A DNA stretch of 64,000 nt, taken from positions 348,575 to 412,574 of the forward strand of contig NZ_KQ948153.1 in the NCBI RefSeq assembly GCF_001513955.1, read 5' to 3'. Made by a program: the position numbers and the translations under genes. How positions within the stretch are numbered: position 1 is the stretch's first letter; the number at the start of each line of letters is the position of its first letter. This stretch comes from Streptomyces pseudovenezuelae (lineage in GTDB: Bacteria > Actinomycetota > Actinomycetes > Streptomycetales > Streptomycetaceae). This document shows, piece after piece, positions 26,849 to 35,266 of this stretch. Below the pieces are notes generated by a model, which saw only the letters and a program-made list of their open reading frames with translations, did not search any database and was not told where the DNA came from.

Positions 26849-27358
26849 ATGAGTGAGCGATCGCCGGCGCCCGGGGGGCTGGCCCTGGTCCAGTCCCTGG
26901 TCAACACGGTGGACCTGGAGTCGGGTGCCGATGCGCTGGACACGGCGGAGGGGCGGGCGCGCTTCGGGATCACCGCGGGCCAGCTCGCGCAGGCGCGCGA
27001 GCTGCGGGAGGCGCTGCGGGTCGCGCTGCTGGCCCACGCGGGACACCCGCCGCACCGCACGGTGACGCCGCTGGGGGAGTTGCTGGCGGCGGCCCCGCTG
27101 GTGCTGACGGTGGCCGGGTCGGACGGCTCGGCCGCCCTGGCCCCCGCCGACGCCCGCCCGCTCCTCTCCCGGGTCGCCGCCGCCGTCGCGGAGTCCCTGA
27201 TCGCCGGCACCTGGACGCGGCTGAAGGCCTGCGAGGCGGCGGACTGCCACTGGGCGTACTACGACCGCAGCCCGGCGGGCCGGGGGCGCTGGTGCTCCAT
27301 GCAGGTGTGCGGCGCACGGGCGAAGATGCGCAGGTACCGGGGGAAGGCGCCGTCCTAG
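26849..27358 (+). CDS. ABATE / CGNR zinc-finger family regulator
   Basis: A 169-residue protein of the family with an N-terminal ABATE domain (LVQSLVNTVDLES..., helical) and a C-terminal CGNR zinc finger: LKACEAADCHWAYYDRSPAG followed by WCSMQVCGARAKMRRYR. The four cysteines are intact, but the name-giving CGNR is CGAR here. Members are thought to be DNA-binding regulators. It is divergent from the VOC operon over repeated GGTWACC sites, so it is a good candidate local regulator. Confidence 0.83.
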   Translation: MSERSPAPGGLALVQSLVNTVDLESGADALDTAEGRARFGITAGQLAQARELREALRVALLAHAGHPPHRTVTPLGELLAAAPLVLTVAGSDGSAALAPADARPLLSRVAAAVAESLIAGTWTRLKACEAADCHWAYYDRSPAGRGRWCSMQVCGARAKMRRYRGKAPS

Positions 27359-27394
27359 CGGGTGCGGGTGCGGCCACTACGGCGCCGCACCCGC

Positions 27395-28093
27395 TCACGC
27401 ACTCTCCTCACCTCCACGCGGGGCGGTCGCGGCCGCCCGGGACCCCACCAGGAGCAGGCACAGCACCGCGACCCCCGCGACCAGACCGGCCAGGACCAGC
27501 AGCGGATCCAGCGGCCGGGCCGTGGCCGCGGCCGTCTGGGTCACGGCCGGCTGTGCCGCCTGCGAGGCCGACGGCGACGGCGTCGTCCGCGGTACGGCCG
27601 CCTGGGACGCCGTGGGTGAGGGCGACGAGCCGGCACGGGTCGCCGCGGGGCTGCGGCCGCTCGTCATGCCCGGCATCGTCGAGTGCCGCTGCTGACTCGT
27701 CGACGGCTGCGTGTGCTCGTGCCGCGTCGGTGCCGCCGGGGTCGGCGCCGGAGCCGCCGCCCGGACCGTGATGCCCGCCGTCATGTCCGGGTGGACCGTG
27801 CAGACGTAGCCGTAGGCGCCGGCCGTGGTGAAGGTGAAGCTCCAGCTCTGGCCCTTGTTCAGCATGGGGGAGTGGATCGCGAGCGGACCGGAGGTGGTCT
27901 TCACGTCGTGGGGTGCCGTGTCGTAGTTGGTCCACGTCACCGTGGACCCGGCGGGCACACTCAAAGACGCCGGTGAGAACGCGTACCCCTTCATCGCCAC
28001 CTGGAATGTCGCCGCCGACGCCCGGTGACCGTACGGCAGCATCCCGACGACGAGCAGCGCGAGCACCGCCGCGGCCCGCAGCACCCCCCTCAT
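27395..28093 (-). CDS. Membrane-anchored cupredoxin (blue-copper-like) protein
   Basis: A 232-residue exported protein. A signal peptide (RGVLRAAAVLALLVVGMLPYGHRASA) is followed by one cupredoxin domain of about 85 residues with the type-1 copper set: His in TNYDTAPHDV, then Cys, His and Met in YVCTVHPDMTAG. A Pro/Thr/Ser linker with HEHTQ and MPGM, and a C-terminal membrane helix (PLLVLAGLVAGVAVLCLLL), tether it outside the membrane. The start ATG 28093 overlaps the stop of the YceI-like gene (ATGA). Electron transfer or copper binding is expected. Confidence 0.83.
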   Translation of the reverse strand: MRGVLRAAAVLALLVVGMLPYGHRASAATFQVAMKGYAFSPASLSVPAGSTVTWTNYDTAPHDVKTTSGPLAIHSPMLNKGQSWSFTFTTAGAYGYVCTVHPDMTAGITVRAAAPAPTPAAPTRHEHTQPSTSQQRHSTMPGMTSGRSPAATRAGSSPSPTASQAAVPRTTPSPSASQAAQPAVTQTAAATARPLDPLLVLAGLVAGVAVLCLLLVGSRAAATAPRGGEESA

Positions 28094-28548
28094 GCGAACT
28101 CCGCCGCGACGAGCAGCCTGAGGCGCGTGGCCGGAATCCGCCACGGCAGCCGGAACCCGGTGGCCCGGCGCAGCAGCCGGTACGGCAGCCTGGCCGCGCC
28201 CACGACGAGCAGCCGGTCCTCGTCGCGCTCGACCACGCGCAGCCGCAGCAGGACGGGGAAGGCGACGCCGTTCAGGTCGAGGTCGCCGGTGAGCTGGAGC
28301 CGGTCGCCGGGCACGGCGTCGACCCGCTCGGAGGTGAGGACGGCCCGCAGCTCACGGTCGTCGAACGCGAAGCGGAACGCGGGCTGCTCGGCGTCCGGGG
28401 AGATCTCCATGGACGCCTCGGCGAGCGGTATCCGCCGGCGTCGCAGCGGCAACGGTCCGTACCAGGCGGTGAGTTCGGTGAGGGAGCGGCCGGGGGCCAC
28501 GGTGTGGCGCCGGGGCGGTGGAACGGTGGGCAGGGTGACGGTTGTCAT
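28090..28548 (-). CDS. YceI-like domain protein
   Basis: A 152-residue protein with the lipocalin-like YceI pattern, clearest in RLQLTGDLDLNGVAFPVLLRL, preceded by a strand pair around LRAVLTSERVDAVPGD. There is no signal peptide. YceI proteins bind isoprenoid-type lipids; what this one binds is unknown. AAGGAG precedes the ATG. It is translationally coupled to the cupredoxin downstream, and a strong hairpin separates it from the larger cupredoxin gene upstream, so this pair may be partly independent of the rest of the cluster. Confidence 0.62.
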   Translation of the reverse strand: MTTVTLPTVPPPRRHTVAPGRSLTELTAWYGPLPLRRRRIPLAEASMEISPDAEQPAFRFAFDDRELRAVLTSERVDAVPGDRLQLTGDLDLNGVAFPVLLRLRVVERDEDRLLVVGAARLPYRLLRRATGFRLPWRIPATRLRLLVAAEFA

Positions 28549-28604
28549 CCCGAACTCCTTGGAAAGCGGTTCCCGAAATGTGGTGGGGGTGTGGAGAATG
28601 GGGC

Positions 28605-28651
28605 GTGGACGCCGCTCCGGCCGGCTGAGCCCCGGCCGGAGCGGCGTCCAC
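28605..28651. terminator. 20-bp-stem hairpin within the copper cluster
   Basis: GTGGACGCCGCTCCGGCCGG pairs perfectly with CCGGCCGGAGCGGCGTCCAC around CTGAGCC. It lies 17 bases after the stop of the upstream cupredoxin gene on the minus strand. It is a terminator or attenuator that would lower expression of the YceI/cupredoxin pair. Confidence 0.8.
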
Positions 28652-28667
28652 CCTTGCGCGGGACGCG

Positions 28668-29690
28668 TCAGCAGCTGGCGGTGAGGAAGTCCGTGGTGGG
28701 CTTGAGCATGTGCCCGGCCCACACGGTGTGCATCTTCACGTAGCCGTCGACGTCGAGCAGGTCGGTGACCTGCTGTCCGAGCGATTCCTCCAGGTGTGCC
28801 GAGTAGATGTGCTGGAGCAGCACGGTGAGGGTGTCGTCGGCCACCGAACCCCCGTCGCTGACGGCCGGCTTGAGGATGGACTCGATCCACACCGTGTGCA
28901 TCTTCAGGTACGAGTCGAGCGCCAGCGCGTCCTGTACCTGCTGGCCCGGCGACTCCTCCAGGTGCGCCGCGTAGAGGTGCTGGAGGATCGGCAGCAGCTC
29001 GTTGTCGATGCTGGCGCACTGCTCGCCGGAGCCGGAGCCACCACCGGAGGTCGGCGTGGCCGTCGGGGTCGCGGTGGGCGTACCGGTGGGCGGCGTCGCG
29101 GTGGGGGTGGGCGTCGGCGTGGCCGTGGGCGTGCCGGTCGGCGTCGCGGTCGGGGTGGGCGTGGGCGTCGTACCGCCACCGCCGCCGCCCGACGCGGCGA
29201 CGACCTTCACGGACGACACCATGTCCGGGTGCACCGCGCAGTAGTACTCGTACGTCCCCACCTTGGTGAAGGTGTACGACCACGACTGGCCCTGCTTCAG
29301 CGTCCCCGAGTCGAAGGCCACCGGGGCCTTGGTCGTGGTCACCGTGTGCGGCGCGCTGTCGTGGTTGGTCCACCGGACGGTCTGGCCGGCCTCGACGACG
29401 AGCTGCTTACCGTCGCCGAACTTGTAGCTCATGATGTCGACCTGGTAGTCCGGCTCGGCGGCCGCCGCGGGCTGAACCTCGGCAGCGGCGGCAGCGGGCG
29501 CCTGAGCCGCGCCCGCGGTCTGCTGCGAGGAACTCGTCGTACCCGAGGCCGCGTTCAGCAGTCCGAGACTGAGCACGGCCGCGAGTGCCGCGCCGAGCCC
29601 CACGAACAGCAGGGACCGGCCCCCGGACCTGCCGGCCTTGGCCGTCGGCGGCTCCAGCCGCCGCTCGCCGGTCTCATCGCTTCTTTTCAC
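28668..29690 (-). CDS. Cupredoxin with duplicated His-containing helical repeat
   Basis: A 340-residue protein with an N-terminal membrane anchor (about 25-47), an Ala/Gln linker and a cupredoxin domain (about 80-165) with the copper set SAPHTV and YYCAVHPDM. A Thr/Pro repeat spacer of about 50 residues follows. The last 110 residues hold two copies of a roughly 48-residue helical unit: LLPILQHLYAAHLEESPGQQ...YLKMHTVWIE and LTVLLQHIYSAHLEESLGQQ...YVKMHTVWAG, each with three conserved His. I do not recognise that unit. AGGAGTTG-type ribosome site. Confidence 0.8.
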   Translation of the reverse strand: MKRSDETGERRLEPPTAKAGRSGGRSLLFVGLGAALAAVLSLGLLNAASGTTSSSQQTAGAAQAPAAAAAEVQPAAAAEPDYQVDIMSYKFGDGKQLVVEAGQTVRWTNHDSAPHTVTTTKAPVAFDSGTLKQGQSWSYTFTKVGTYEYYCAVHPDMVSSVKVVAASGGGGGGTTPTPTPTATPTGTPTATPTPTPTATPPTGTPTATPTATPTSGGGSGSGEQCASIDNELLPILQHLYAAHLEESPGQQVQDALALDSYLKMHTVWIESILKPAVSDGGSVADDTLTVLLQHIYSAHLEESLGQQVTDLLDVDGYVKMHTVWAGHMLKPTTDFLTASC

Positions 29691-29732
29691 TTCAACTCCT
29701 ATTGATTCCCAGGGAGTTGTTTCCCATGGAGT

Positions 29733-31052
29733 TCAGCGGCCGGGATCGGCCGTGACCAGCAGACTCGTCACGGCGAGGACGACGAGGACCAGCCCCGTCT
29801 CGACCGCGACCGAGTAACCGAAGGGCCGCACGGTGGCGGCGTCGCCGCGCAGCAGCACGGCGAGATCGAGGCGGGTGCGCACCCACTGGCGGCTCGCGTA
29901 CGCGGCCACCAGGACGCCCCCGAGGACGGCTGTCTTGACGAGCAGCAGATGCCCGTAGGAGGTGTGCAGCAGGGCGCCGTACGACCCCACCACCTGCCAG
30001 GCGAGCACCAGCCCGGCGCCGACGATGCCCGTCACGCTCACGGCCGCGAGCTTCGAGTAGCCCGGCACGACCCGCGCCAGCTCCCCGGCCCGGCGGCGCG
30101 GCAGCACGGCCAGCGCGAGCATGGCGAGCCCGCCGATCCACAGCGCGGCGCCGAGCAGGTGCACGAAGTCGGCGACGGCACCCCACGTGGGCTCGCTGCC
30201 CTCGGAGTTGTGGCCCGTCATGCCGGTCGTGCGCAGCAGCCCGAAGGTCACCGCGAGGGCGCCCACCCGCCAGCCCGGCGAGCGGGAGGTGGCCGCGCCG
30301 CCCTGGAGCAGGGCGCTGAGCACCACGGCCGCGAGCACCCACATCAGCCCCCGTGCGGCGAGCACGATGCCGGGTTCGGTGGCCAGGACGTCCGCGAAGG
30401 TCGCCGGGCGCAGCGCGTCCCGCAGCCCGCCGAAGGAGGTGTAGGCGCCCTGGAGCCCGACGGCCGCCACGGTCGCCAGCAGCCCGCCCGTCCAGGCGAG
30501 CCCGAGCAGCGCCCGGGCCCGCGGCTCGTGGGTGCCGCCCGGCCACAGCAGCGCGACGAACGCGAGCCCGCCGACGAACAGGGCCAGCGCGAGGTATCCG
30601 GCCCAGCGGACGGCGACGAGGCCCTTGCGCACCGAGGGGGACGGTGCGGGAGCGGCAGCCGGGGACTCGTCGCCGTCGGCCCTGGTGGCGGCCGTGCCGG
30701 CGGTGAAGGCGATCCGGCCGGAGGAGGCGTGCCCGTCCTCCTCGTCCACGACGGACCAGACGACGGCGAACCTCCCGTCCGCGGGGCTGTTGAGAGCGAC
30801 CCGCACGACACTCTTCTTCGCCGTGCCCGACACCGGCAGCCGGTCGCCGTCCACCGTCAGCACCCGTACGTCGGCCAGGTCCACGGCCTCGTCGAAGGTG
30901 AGGGTGAGCCGGTCGGGGGCCTTCGCCAGGTCGGCCCCGTCCTTGGGGGAGGAACTCACCAACCCGGTGTGGGCGGAGGCGGGTTGGACGGCGCCGAACA
31001 GGGCGGCGAGCAGGGCGGCGAGGAGGAGCAGGGTCCGGCGCAGGGTCCTCAC
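29733..31052 (-). CDS. CopC-CopD fusion copper resistance/uptake protein
   Basis: A 439-residue protein. A signal peptide ends ASA|HTGLVSSSPKDGADL, leaving the N-terminal His that CopC uses to bind Cu(II); EEDGHASSGRIAF supplies another His near residue 105. From about 145 there are eight or so membrane helices of the CopD type (AVRWAGYLALALFVGG, DFVHLLGAALWIGGLAML). Such fusions move copper across the membrane. Its ATG overlaps the stop of the Gly-rich gene upstream. It is the core of the copper-related operon. Confidence 0.9.
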   Translation of the reverse strand: MRTLRRTLLLLAALLAALFGAVQPASAHTGLVSSSPKDGADLAKAPDRLTLTFDEAVDLADVRVLTVDGDRLPVSGTAKKSVVRVALNSPADGRFAVVWSVVDEEDGHASSGRIAFTAGTAATRADGDESPAAAPAPSPSVRKGLVAVRWAGYLALALFVGGLAFVALLWPGGTHEPRARALLGLAWTGGLLATVAAVGLQGAYTSFGGLRDALRPATFADVLATEPGIVLAARGLMWVLAAVVLSALLQGGAATSRSPGWRVGALAVTFGLLRTTGMTGHNSEGSEPTWGAVADFVHLLGAALWIGGLAMLALAVLPRRRAGELARVVPGYSKLAAVSVTGIVGAGLVLAWQVVGSYGALLHTSYGHLLLVKTAVLGGVLVAAYASRQWVRTRLDLAVLLRGDAATVRPFGYSVAVETGLVLVVLAVTSLLVTADPGR

Positions 31053-31699
31053 GGGGTCGCCTCCGGCTGCGGGGAGGCGGAGGCGGGCGCGAGGACGCCG
31101 CCGAGGAGACCGGCAGCGGGAGCGAGACCGACGCAGGGGGAGGCGGTCGGCGAGGGGGAGGGGGTCGCCGCCGGGCCGTCCAGGAGGCCGAGGACGGAGT
31201 CGGTGACCCCGACGAGCAGCGGCTGGACGAGCTTGACCTCGCCGTCCGCGCAGCTGTCCGTGCCCGAGGGGGAGGGCGTGGGCGTGGGGGTGGTGGGCGC
31301 GGGTGGGGTGGAGCCGGTGCCCGGGACCGGCGTGGTCCCGTGCCCGGCGTGCCCGCCGCCCTGGCCGCCACCGGAGCCGACGGGGACGGTACCCGTCACC
31401 ACGCCCCCGCCGCCGGTGCCGTACCCGCCGCCGTATCCGATGCCCCCGCCGGCTCCGCCGTACGACGGCAACTCCCCCGATCCGGCGGGACCTTGGCCGG
31501 ACCCCGGGGAGGTCGTCACCGGTGCCTCGGCCGCGGGCGGGGTGACCGGGGGAGCGGCCTCGGCCGCGCCGGAGGCGGGGGCGCCGATGCCCGACGCGTA
31601 GCCCAGCACGATCACCACGGTGCCGACGAGCGCCCCGGCGACCAGTTCGTCGCGGTGGTCACGCGGAGGGACACCCGGCGCCCTGCGGAACAAGGGCAT
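31049..31699 (-). CDS. Gly/Pro-rich membrane-anchored protein of unknown function
   Basis: A 216-residue low-complexity protein: a basic N-terminus, one membrane helix (ELVAGALVGTVVIVLGYASG, about 18-37), a Gly/Tyr-rich stretch with GGHAGH, then Thr/Pro/Ser repeats and a Cys pair (DSCADG, ASPCVG) around about 150 and 185. It is first in the operon and coupled to the CopC-CopD gene by an ATGA overlap. I do not recognise it; copper association is by context. Confidence 0.65.
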   Translation of the reverse strand: MPLFRRAPGVPPRDHRDELVAGALVGTVVIVLGYASGIGAPASGAAEAAPPVTPPAAEAPVTTSPGSGQGPAGSGELPSYGGAGGGIGYGGGYGTGGGGVVTGTVPVGSGGGQGGGHAGHGTTPVPGTGSTPPAPTTPTPTPSPSGTDSCADGEVKLVQPLLVGVTDSVLGLLDGPAATPSPSPTASPCVGLAPAAGLLGGVLAPASASPQPEATP

Positions 31700-31931
31700 G
31701 ACTCACTCCTGACATGCTCAGCTCAATCCGGCCGTGGAACGCGGCCGATGACGAACAGTGGAGTGGAGGGCGGATTCCGCATCACTACGCATTGGTTAAC
31801 CGGTGGTTGCCTACCTCTCCATCGCGTGGGTGTGGGCTGTGAGAACGGTGGATTCCGCACTGTGCTCGAATGCAAATCGAACTCGTGTTGAGGATTCCGG
31901 GGAGGGTGGGCATATGCCAGGTCGGTGCACG
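31700..31931. other. Upstream region of the copper operon
   Basis: A relatively AT-rich stretch with GGTTAACC (31794-31801) and a direct run ACCGGTGGTTGCC. It must hold the promoter of the minus-strand copper operon. I see no clear copper-repressor (CsoR-type) box and no gene. Confidence 0.35.
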
Positions 31932-31967
31932 ACAGGGCCCCGGCGCTGGAACGCGCCGGGGCCCTGT
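31932..31967. terminator. Intrinsic hairpin downstream of ugd
   Basis: ACAGGGCCCCGGCG (31932-31945) and CGCCGGGGCCCTGT (31954-31967) form a perfect 14-bp stem with an 8-base loop, 17 bases after the ugd stop. Confidence 0.8.
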
Positions 31968-31984
31968 ACGAGCTGTCTCCGGGG

Positions 31985-33328
31985 TCAGGCGGTGGGCCGT
32001 CCCATCGCCCGGTAGGTCCAGCCGGCCTTGCGCCACAGCGCCGGGTCCAGGGCGTTGCGGCCGTCCAGGACGACCTTCGCAGCCGCCACCTCGCCGAGGG
32101 CCGCCGGGTCCAGTTCGCGGAACTCGCGCCACTCGGTGAGGTGCAGGACGACGTCCGCGCCCCGCACCGCGTCCACGGCGGTGTCGGCGTAGCCGAGGGT
32201 GGGGAAGAGGCGGCGGGCGTTGTCCATGCCCTTCGGGTCGTAGACCGTGACCTGGCCGCCCTGGAGGTGTATCTGCCCGGCGACGTTCAGCGCGGGGGAG
32301 TCGCGGACGTCGTCGGAGTCGGGCTTGAAGGTGGCGCCGAGCACCGCGACGCGCTTGCCGAGGAACGGCCCGCCGCCCAGTATCTGCCGGGCCAGCTCCA
32401 CCATCTGGCCGCGCTGGCGCATGTTGATCGAGTCGATCTCGCGCAGGAAGGTCAGCGCCTGGTCGGCACCGAGCTCACCCGCGCGGGCCATGAAGGCGCG
32501 GATGTCCTTCGGCAGACAGCCGCCGCCGAAGCCGATCCCGGCCCGCAGGAACTTCTTCCCGATCCGGTCGTCGTACCCGATGGCCTCGGCGAGCCGCGCG
32601 ACATCGCCGCCGGAGGCCTCGCACATCTCCGCCATCGCGTTGATGAAGGAGATCTTCGTGGCCAGGAAGGAGTTCGCGGACGTCTTCACCAGCTCGGCGG
32701 TCGGGAAGTCCGTCACCACGAACGGCGTGCCCTCGCCGAGCGGGGTCGCGTACACCTCGCGCAGCAGCTTCTCCGCGCGCTCGCTGCGCACGCCGACGAC
32801 GATCCGGTCCGGGTGCAGCGTGTCGTCCACCGCGAAGCCCTCGCGCAGGAACTCCGGGTTCCAGGCCAGCTCGGCCTCCGCGCCCGCGGGGGAGTGGTCG
32901 GCCAGGTAGCGGGCCAGCCGGTCGGCGGAGCCCACGGGCACGGTCGACTTGCCGACGACGAGGGCCGGGCCGCTCAGGTGCGGCGCGAGAGAGGCGATCG
33001 CCGAGTCGACGTACGACATGTCGCAGGCGTACTCGCCGTGCCGCTGCGGGGTGTTCACGCAGACGAAGTGCACGTCACCGAAGGCGCCCGCCTCGGCGAA
33101 GTCCATCGTGAAGCGGAGCCGGCCGGTGGAGCCCTCGATCCCGGCGACATGCCTGCGCAGCAGGTCCTCCAGGCCCGGCTCGTACATCGGGACCTCGCCC
33201 CGCTGGAGCATCTCGATCTTCTCGGGCACCACGTCGAGCCCCAGCACCTCGAAACCGAGCTCGGCCATGGCCGCGGCGTGGGTGGCGCCGAGGTAGCCGG
33301 TGCCGATCACGGTGATCTTGAGGGCCAT
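31985..33328 (-). CDS. ugd: UDP-glucose 6-dehydrogenase family
   Basis: A 447-residue nucleotide-sugar dehydrogenase that oxidises UDP-glucose to UDP-glucuronate with 2 NAD+. The Rossmann motif VIGTGYLG (8-14) and the catalytic Cys271 in GFGGGCLPKD are present, as are STVPVGSA and NPEFLREG. The length is typical. ATG 33328 with TGGAG upstream is preferred over the longer frame to 33424. The product feeds uronic-acid-containing surface polymers, fitting the wall-glycopolymer genes downstream. Close relatives act on UDP-ManNAc or GDP-mannose, so the substrate is inferred. Confidence 0.9.
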   Translation of the reverse strand: MALKITVIGTGYLGATHAAAMAELGFEVLGLDVVPEKIEMLQRGEVPMYEPGLEDLLRRHVAGIEGSTGRLRFTMDFAEAGAFGDVHFVCVNTPQRHGEYACDMSYVDSAIASLAPHLSGPALVVGKSTVPVGSADRLARYLADHSPAGAEAELAWNPEFLREGFAVDDTLHPDRIVVGVRSERAEKLLREVYATPLGEGTPFVVTDFPTAELVKTSANSFLATKISFINAMAEMCEASGGDVARLAEAIGYDDRIGKKFLRAGIGFGGGCLPKDIRAFMARAGELGADQALTFLREIDSINMRQRGQMVELARQILGGGPFLGKRVAVLGATFKPDSDDVRDSPALNVAGQIHLQGGQVTVYDPKGMDNARRLFPTLGYADTAVDAVRGADVVLHLTEWREFRELDPAALGEVAAAKVVLDGRNALDPALWRKAGWTYRAMGRPTA

Positions 33329-33506
33329 GGAGACTCCAGAAAGGGGGACGGGCCAGTGCGCGCCCGAGCATAGTCGGAGGCGCTGACGGGCAGTTTTCCC
33401 GCTGTCGCCAAGCTCACGTATCACTCGCGTGGGACGGGCTCTAAAATTTGAGTTACTTAACGGTAATTAGCACAGGCATCACAGCGTCCTTGGAGCGTGA
33501 GAGACC

Positions 33507-34664
33507 TTGGCCGGAACGGCTGACTTCGACCTGTACCGCCCGTCCGAGGAGCACGACATGCTCCGGGACGCCATCCGCTCGCTGGCGGAGGCGAAGATCG
33601 CGCCCTACGCCGCCGCGGTCGACGAGGAGGCCCGTTTCCCGCGTGAGGCGCTGGACGCGCTGGTGGCCAACGACCTGCACGCCGTGCACGTCCCCGAGGA
33701 GTACGGCGGCGCGGGCGCCGACGCGCTCGCCACGGTGATCGTCATCGAGGAGGTCGCGCGCGTCTGTGTGAGCTCCTCCCTCATCCCCGCCGTGAACAAG
33801 CTGGGCTCGCTCCCGGTGATCCTCTCCGGCTCGGACGAGCTGAAGAAGAAGTACATGACCCCGCTCGCCAAGGGCGAGGCGATGTTCTCCTACGCCCTCT
33901 CCGAGCCGGACGCCGGTTCCGACGCGGCCGGCATGAAGACCAAGGCGGTCCGCGACGGCGACCACTGGATCCTCAACGGCGTCAAGCGCTGGATCACCAA
34001 CGCCGGCGAGTCCGAGTACTACACGGTGATGGCCGTCACCGACCCCTCGCAGCGCTCCAAGGGCATCTCGGCGTTCGTCGTCGAGAAGTCCGACGAGGGC
34101 GTCTCCTTCGGCGCCCCCGAGAAGAAGCTCGGCATCAAGGGCTCCCCGACCCGCGAGGTCTACTTCGACAACGTCCGCATCCCCGCCGACCGCATGATCG
34201 GCGAGGAGGGCACCGGCTTCGCCACCGCGATGAAGACCCTGGACCACACCCGCATCACCATCGCCGCCCAGGCGCTCGGTGTCGCCCAGGGCGCCTTCGA
34301 CTACGCCAAGGGCTACGTCCAGGAGCGCAAGCAGTTCGGCAAGGCCATCGCCGACTTCCAGGGCATCCAGTTCATGCTCGCCGACATGGCCATGAAGATC
34401 TCCGCCGCCCGCGCCCTGACCTACCAGGCCGCGGCCGCCTCGGAGCGCCTCGACAAGGACCTCACCTTCCAGGGTGCCGCCGCCAAGTGCTTCGCCTCGG
34501 ACGTGGCCATGGAGGTCACCACCGACGCGGTCCAGCTCCTCGGCGGGTACGGCTACACCCGTGACTACCCGGTCGAGCGCATGATGCGGGACGCGAAGAT
34601 CACGCAGATCTACGAGGGCACGAACCAGGTCCAGCGGATCGTGATGGCGCGCAACCTGCCGTAG
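33507..34664 (+). CDS. Acyl-CoA dehydrogenase
   Basis: A 385-residue FAD flavoenzyme for the first step of fatty-acid or branched-acyl beta-oxidation. Signatures are AMFSYALSEPDAGSDAAGMKT, RWITNAG, GIKGSPTREVYFDNVRIP, QLLGGYGYTRDYPVERMMRD and the catalytic-Glu loop IYEGTNQVQRIVMAR near the end. It appears to start at TTG 33507 (family N-terminus AGTADFDLYRPSEEH), a rare start. It is divergent from ugd and monocistronic, with its own terminator. Chain-length preference is not visible. Confidence 0.92.
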   Translation: MAGTADFDLYRPSEEHDMLRDAIRSLAEAKIAPYAAAVDEEARFPREALDALVANDLHAVHVPEEYGGAGADALATVIVIEEVARVCVSSSLIPAVNKLGSLPVILSGSDELKKKYMTPLAKGEAMFSYALSEPDAGSDAAGMKTKAVRDGDHWILNGVKRWITNAGESEYYTVMAVTDPSQRSKGISAFVVEKSDEGVSFGAPEKKLGIKGSPTREVYFDNVRIPADRMIGEEGTGFATAMKTLDHTRITIAAQALGVAQGAFDYAKGYVQERKQFGKAIADFQGIQFMLADMAMKISAARALTYQAAAASERLDKDLTFQGAAAKCFASDVAMEVTTDAVQLLGGYGYTRDYPVERMMRDAKITQIYEGTNQVQRIVMARNLP

Positions 34665-34685
34665 CCGGTCCGAGCGGTACGACAC

Positions 34686-34714
34686 AAGCCCCCGGAGGAG
34701 TTCCGGGGGCTTTT
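34686..34714 (+). terminator. Intrinsic terminator of the acyl-CoA dehydrogenase gene
   Basis: AAGCCCCCGGA / TCCGGGGGCTT, an 11-bp stem with loop GGAGT, followed by TTTT, 21 bases after the stop codon. Confidence 0.92.
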
Positions 34715-34841
34715 GCCGTATCGCGGGTGGGGTGTTTCGGGGTGGATTGTTCGCGTCCGCCCGATGGCGCCCGGCGGGGGAGGGGCGTAGGACGGAAGGG
34801 CACGGGGCCCGCCCGGGCTCCCGCGTCCCCCAGGAGGAGCC

Positions 34842-35204
34842 ATGACCCAGGCCGAGAGCATGTCCGCGATGAGCCAGGAGATGCAGGACTGCGTGGCGGC
34901 GTGCATGGAGTGCCACAGCGTGTGCGAGGAGACCATGAGCTCCTGCATGCAGAAGGGCGGCCAGGCCCAGATGCAGATCATGCGCGCGCTCATCGACTGC
35001 GCCGACATGACCCGCATGTGCGCGGACATGATGATGCGCCGCTCCCCCCTGTCGGCGGAGATGTGCGCGATGTGCGCCAAGGCGTGCGAGATGTGCGCCG
35101 AGGCGTGTACGGCGATGCCGGACGACCCCCAGATGATGCGCTGTGCGCAGGCGTGTCGCCGCTGCGCGGAGACCTGCCGGGCGATGGCGGGTATGGCGAT
35201 GTGA
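34842..35204 (+). CDS. Cys/Met-rich four-helix copper-storage-like protein (Csp/DUF326)
   Basis: A 120-residue cytosolic protein with 16 cysteines and 23 methionines. Cysteines fall at three- and four-residue spacing along helices (17, 21, 24, 28, 35; 53, 60; 75, 78, 82, 85, 89; 101, 105, 108, 112), the pattern of Csp four-helix bundles that hold many Cu(I) ions in their core. CMECHSVC and HxxC near the mouth may admit copper. There is no signal peptide. A CAGGAGGAG ribosome site lies upstream. It is 3 kb from the CopC-CopD operon, which suggests a copper-handling neighbourhood. Confidence 0.88.
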   Translation: MTQAESMSAMSQEMQDCVAACMECHSVCEETMSSCMQKGGQAQMQIMRALIDCADMTRMCADMMMRRSPLSAEMCAMCAKACEMCAEACTAMPDDPQMMRCAQACRRCAETCRAMAGMAM

Positions 35205-35219
35205 CGCTCCCCGCCCCAG

Positions 35220-35256
35220 CGTGGCCGGGGGTGCCCGACAGGCGTCCTCGGCCACG
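35220..35256. terminator. Hairpin between convergent Csp and LCP genes
   Basis: CGTGGCCG (35220-35227) and CGGCCACG (35249-35256) form an 8-bp stem over a 21-base loop in the 62-base gap between convergent genes. It is a weak candidate. Confidence 0.4.
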
Positions 35257-35266
35257 GGCGGCCCTT

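Noticed and set aside
29040..29175. Thr/Pro codon repeat as a DNA-level satellite
   Set aside because: It is in frame and forms the stalk of the cupredoxin protein. Such linkers are common in exported Streptomyces proteins.
33507..34664. TTG start of the acyl-CoA dehydrogenase as an error, with a longer N-terminus from 33448
   Set aside because: The frame from 33448 is a different reading frame, and the family N-terminus begins at the TTG. A rare start is the simpler reading.
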